In this document: positions 60,018-64,000 of the stretch, piece by piece
Position numbering within the stretch: the stretch's first letter is position 1
How the letters are laid out: the number at the start of each line of letters is the position of its first letter
From: Agrocybe praecox
Lineage: Eukaryota; Basidiomycota; Agaricomycetes; Agaricales; Agrocybaceae
NCBI GenBank assembly: GCA_964017145.1
Contig: OZ024843.1
Coordinates: 1,665,001 to 1,729,000, forward strand
DNA: 64,000 bases
Direction: 5' to 3'
Notes under the pieces: generated by a model
Databases searched by the model: none
Seen by the model: the letters and a program-made list of their open reading frames with translations, nothing else
Told to the model about the DNA's origin: nothing
Position numbers and translations under genes: made by a program

Positions 60018-61046
60018 ATGAGCTACCGCAAACCTGTTCCAGAATATATCCCATCCCCGGTCCCGCCACCTACGGTCCCTCTTCCACAAGAAACAGAAAA
60101 GGATCTTTCAACATATCAGAAGGAAGAACCAGTACCACCAGTACGTTTATAACTCCCGAGATATTTCACATATTATAACACATCTGCAGTTGCCTGAGAA
60201 CTGGCGGGAAATACTCGAGTCGAAAGCAAATGAATTGGAACGCCTTTCAGCAGATGTACCAACTGCTTTCAAAGCTAATTTCCCAACTTTAACGAACAAG
60301 GAACATGAAGTAGATGCCTCTTCACTGAAGGTGCGTATAAAACTACTATCAGTTGCTCCGATATGTAACATGACTTACTCCCATCTGCAGAAACTACCTG
60401 AACTCCCAAATGAAACTCCTCTGGATGTCAGCGGAGAAGCATCTGCCAATAACCTCTTGTCTTTAGGCCAGAATATACAACAGGCTCAGCCTCAACGCAG
60501 TCGTGGTTTGCCTACTGTGTGTTCTCTTTCTTTGATTTTCATCACTGTTGAGATCACTGACATTGAACATAGAATTATCGCCCACCTACTCCGCCTATAC
60601 GAAATCCAGCCAAAAAGAAGTCAATGCTCTCTGACAAGACTTCAGAAATCGGTACGATAGATTCAAAACCACCGTCTATCCCAGCTACCCCTCCTTCCTT
60701 TAATCCCTACCCTAATTATTCGCGAAATGGTGTAGGCGCTGCTTCGCTCAGACCTAGTCCATCCCTCCGAACAGAAAATACCCTAGTATCAATGAACACC
60801 AGTTATTCAATGGGCTGGCCCAGTAATATTGGTACAGCTGGTACAGGCACCATGCTACAGGCTGGTGTCCATAGCTCCCCCAATTTTCCTATACATAAAA
60901 AAATTGCCGGAGAACCTCCCTCGTACAAGCGAGAAGTCCAGATTGATTTGGAGTTCCCTACTAAAACCAACTGTTGCTGGCCAAAGCAAAGTTGTTTTCG
61001 TGGCTGGGCGCGACGAATCCGGAATCTCTTAGTTTTCCGTAAATGA
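60018..61046 (+). CDS. Uncharacterised proline-rich hydrophilic protein
   Basis: I do not recognise a named family. The start ATG 60018-60020 (MSYRKPVPEYIPSPVPPPTV) is preferred because it has A at -3. In-frame ATGs at 59991 and 59910 would add 9 or 36 residues, the longer one a membrane-like segment. After a Pro-rich head comes LPENWREILESKANELERLS (about 60190-60250), a short predicted helix. Then come PELPNETPLDV, a Gln/Ser stretch, LPTNYRPPTPPIRNPAKKKS (across an intron), and a Ser/Pro/Asn-rich disordered region (SFNPYPNYSRNG). The end is NCCWPKQSCFRGWARRIRNL, a Cys/Trp/basic tail, with TGA 61044-61046. Three introns (about 60141-60189, 60332-60390 and 60517-60573) join in frame. Length about 290 residues; mostly disordered. 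The C-terminal Cys-rich basic segment could be a lipid-modified membrane anchor, which is a guess. Confidence 0.65.
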
Positions 61047-61415
61047 AAAACGTAATCAAAAGTATACCATGTAATGCCATTTAATGTATTATCACAATAT
61101 AATCTTTATGCTTGAAGCAGTTTTTTCTTTTTGTTGGAGGATCGACGGAAGAGGCAATTTTGGTCGTATGTAAGCAAAAGCCGGATCCGGCTTTCGGTGG
61201 AAGTGGAGTTGTCGTATCTGCAATACTCTCTCTACAGCCTCCTACGTAAACCACCATGAATTTATGAGAGCAGTGCTCTCCGGCTACTATCGAACGCCGT
61301 CTCTCTCAAATATACTGGTGACCATCGACGATACATTTCGCCAACGAAGTTTTCGTCATTAGATTCCGAATCCAGTTACAAACAAAGCATATATCATTGG
61401 TTTATCCTTTTCACG
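61047..61415. promoter_or_regulatory. Intergenic region upstream of the EF-hand carrier
   Basis: A 369 bp gap between two plus-strand genes: the 3' UTR of the proline-rich gene (poly-T around 61122-61133) followed by the promoter of the carrier gene. No definite TATA box or factor site is seen and no coding sequence. Confidence 0.4.
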
Positions 61416-63962
61416 ATGCCAGATTCATCAGACCAGCAAGAAACCAGCTCTGCTGCGAACGCTAGAGATGAAAAAGAGCTTACTATCCCCGCAAACCGTC
61501 CTCTCTTGCCACCACTACGCTCGGATTCCCCAGTTCAACCTCATTCCCTCGAAGAATTCCGTGAAGCCGAAGGGAAAGAGAATAGGAAACGGAAATTGAC
61601 TAAACTATGGCAATCTCTCCCGGAATTGCTCCACCCTTCAAAAAAGCTTTCAAAGGATGGCAGAACGGGTGGCTTCACCCAAGAACAGGCGGAATCATTG
61701 AAAGCGATGTACGATAGCGAATTATTGCTTAGTTGCGCGACACCCACATCCGGTTCTCGACCGCCACATATAGGCTGGAAAGAATTCAAGGAGTATTCTC
61801 TGGCAAAAGAAGTTGGTATGACCTTTCTACATGTATACGCATATCTTATACTGACTGTTTGAAACCAGAATTATGGCATATCTTTCATGACGAATTAGAC
61901 TTGGATGGAAATGGCCAGCTTGATCAAGACGAACTGTTATCTGCTCTTAACAAATCTGGTAAGGACGTGAATTTCCTCACTCTCAAATTCTATTCTTGAC
62001 GCGTCTATCAAAGGACTACAGCTTTCCCCCTCGACCATAGATGACTTCATGGTTTCCATTTCTTCCCAGCCCCATTCACGTCATATCAGTTTTCTTGAAT
62101 TTCGTGACTTTTTCTTGCTCCTACCACGGAAACTGTCTCCGACAGAAATATATCGATATTATGAGATGCGGAAATATATGGGAGATGACGGTCGCGGTGC
62201 TGCACGTGTAAACATGGAAGGTAAAGTTACTTTCGTCGTGTAAATTCAACGAGGCATAACTCACCATCCTCCTCAAGGCGACGTCAGCCTTAGCGCAGAG
62301 GACAAACCTCCTGAACCATTGACTTACAAGATGGTTCCATCTCAATACCCTTCTTCCTCGACATCTCCGCATGAAGCCGATCAACTGGAGCCTGACGATG
62401 ATTTTGATTACTATGATGAAGATCACGAAGAAGATGAGGAGCAACAACATGTATTTGGAGGTCATACGGCGCTAAAATTCCTCTTCGCCGGTGGTGTCGC
62501 AGGAGCAGGTCAGCTCAATTTTAGTATAGCTGTTTCTTTATTAATTCAAGGCACAATTCAGTTTCTCGGACATGTACCGCGCCTTTCGATCGGCTAAAAA
62601 TCTTTTTGATAACAAGACCACCGGAATTAGGAGGTGCCGTGGTCGCAGGTGGCACCATTAAGCCAACAGGAGGACTCAAGATCATCGTCAACGCTGTCGC
62701 GCGTATTTACTCCGAAGGTGGCGTTCTTGCATTTTGGACAGGAAATGGTCTTTCTGTGGCCAAAATATTCCCTGAATCTGCAATCAAATTCTTCGCGTAC
62801 GAATCCTCCGTCAGTCTCTTCTTATCTCATGCTTCGTATACCACAACCCTCTCATATATCCGTGATATCCTTGTTTCATCTCTATTAGAAACGAGCATTT
62901 GCTCAATATTATGACAAAGTAGAGGACTCGAGGGATATCAGCGGCTTTAGCCGCTTCCTTTCTGGCGGAATTGGTGGAATCAGTAGTCAACTAAGTGAGA
63001 CGGGTCGATTACAACTAGCTTTGAACCCTGATCTCAATTCTTTTTTTGCAAAGGCATATACCCAATAGAAACATTAAAGGTGCCGTCTTTATTCTACCTT
63101 TCGCGTCTTCCCATTCTACGGACTCATTAACTGTAAATTGTCAGACGCAAATGATGAGCAACACAGGGGAAAATAAACGGACATTAGTTTCAGCCATCCG
63201 ACATGTCTGGAGGCTGGGTGGCGTTCGCGCGTATTATCGTGGGCTGACGGTAAGTGTCTACTCTACTGCATAACATCTGTCTGTCAGCAAAACGTCAAAA
63301 AAAAAAAAGAGTAAATATCTAACCAATATTCGTTTATCTAGATCGGTTTAGTAGGCGTGTTTCCGTACGTCCGTTTCATTTACGTGTACGAGCTACCCAA
63401 AGAAGGCGAAAAACTAACGCTATTTGTCCTCGTGTTTACAATAGTTATTCGGCCATCGACATGAGCACATTTGAAGCCCTCAAGCAAGCATATCAACGGT
63501 CAACGGGTAAACAGGAGCCTGGGGTGCTAGCGCTTCTCGCGTTCGGTAGCATATCCGGAAGCGTCGGTGCGACGAGTGTATACCCTCTTAACCTCGTGCG
63601 AACACGGCTCCAAGCGTCGGGGTCATCAGGCCACCCACAGACGTACACTGGCGTGATGGACGTCGTCGGCAAGACTTGGGAACGCGATGGATGGAGAGGG
63701 TTTTACCGTGGTCTGTTCCCCACACTCGCCAAAGTAATATTTTCTACAATCCATCACCCCCTTTTTAATCTTCTTTTCTTCTTTTTCTTTCCCGACGGCA
63801 CGCTGAGACCAAGTTTTTTTGTTTTGTTTTTGTCCAGGTGGTCCCTGCTGTATCTATTTCTTATGTCGTGTATGAGCACACAAAACGAAAGTCAGTCCAC
63901 TTTTTATTTTCCCAGTCGCACGCGGTCGCTTATTGCTTCGTTCACACAGGCTTGGTGTTTAG
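61416..63962 (+). CDS. Ca2+-binding mitochondrial carrier (SCaMC/SAL1-like)
   Basis: Inner-membrane carrier of the SLC25 family with an N-terminal calcium-sensing half. Relatives exchange ATP-Mg for phosphate under Ca2+ control. ATG 61416-61418 (MPDSSDQQETSSAAN). A canonical EF-hand loop DLDGNGQLDQDE (about 61900-61936) and further degenerate EF-hand regions (about 62000-62175) precede an acidic linker (EPDDDFDYYDEDHEEDEEQ, about 62388-62446). The carrier half has three repeats: APFDRLKIFL (across an intron, about 62577-62605), YPIETLK (about 63056-63078) and YPLNLVRTRLQ (about 63580-63612), the PX(D/E)XX(R/K)-type motifs, with NLV as the variant third. GFYRGLFPTLAKV is near the end. A last intron after ACAAAACGAAA joins GCTTGGTGTTTAG to give TKRKLGV, stop 63960-63962. 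It is therefore complete and ends 38 bp before the window edge. Confidence 0.93.
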
Positions 63963-64000
63963 AGTATGCTTAATTTTTTTGAATTGTTTTATGATCTTCC

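Overview
The window is a 64 kb piece of a nuclear fungal chromosome, most likely from an Agaricomycete (Basidiomycota). The evidence is direct: dense genes on both strands, almost all split by many 45-65 nt GT-AG introns with CTNAC-like branch sites, short intergenic gaps, no operons or Shine-Dalgarno sites, and a gene set typical of basidiomycetes (two fungal sugar transporters, a GH18 chitinase, a trifunctional HIS4, a slicer-type Argonaute, a fungal DUF262 protein). I find 26 protein-coding genes, one of them cut by the left edge, and one intron-bearing tRNA gene. I see no transposon, CRISPR array, rRNA gene or long repeat. The only striking simple-sequence tract is the polyproline FH1 region of the formin.

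Layout. 1-10.4 kb: a truncated MFS sugar transporter (+), RRN3 (-), complex I subunit NDUFB9 (+), and lipin/PAH1 (+). 10.6-29.9 kb: formin (-), MCM6 (-), a tyrosine phosphatase (+), VAC14 (-), an M28 peptidase (+) and a GH18 chitinase (-). 30.3-44.6 kb: a second sugar transporter (-), a 1.7 kb stretch without a gene, then AP-1 sigma (+), glutamine synthetase (+), DCC1 (+), a DUF262 protein (-), an unrecognised protein (+) and IDH1 (-). 44.8-64 kb: an alpha/beta hydrolase (+), an amidohydrolase (-), an SDR (-), pyruvate dehydrogenase E1 beta (+), HIS4 (-), tRNA-Gln(CUG) (+), TspO (+), Argonaute (-), a proline-rich unknown (+) and an EF-hand mitochondrial carrier (+).

The genes are mostly housekeeping and functionally unlinked, as expected in a fungus. 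Some share themes: DNA replication and cohesion (MCM6, DCC1), nitrogen and amino-acid metabolism (glutamine synthetase, HIS4), mitochondrial energy metabolism (NDUFB9, IDH1, PDB1, the carrier) and membrane traffic or lipid signalling (PAH1, VAC14, AP-1 sigma). Several pairs are divergent over gaps of only 140-235 bp and probably share promoters. I found no convincing new multi-gene system. The items most worth a second look are the eukaryotic DUF262/GmrS-like protein with an intact DGKQR motif, two unrecognised conserved-looking proteins, the Argonaute, and several unusual exon structures: a 4-base first coding exon in VAC14, a last exon in Argonaute that appears to carry only the stop codon, and an upstream start before HIS4.

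All splice sites were read by eye from consensus sites and protein continuity. Gene ends are firmer than internal exon borders.
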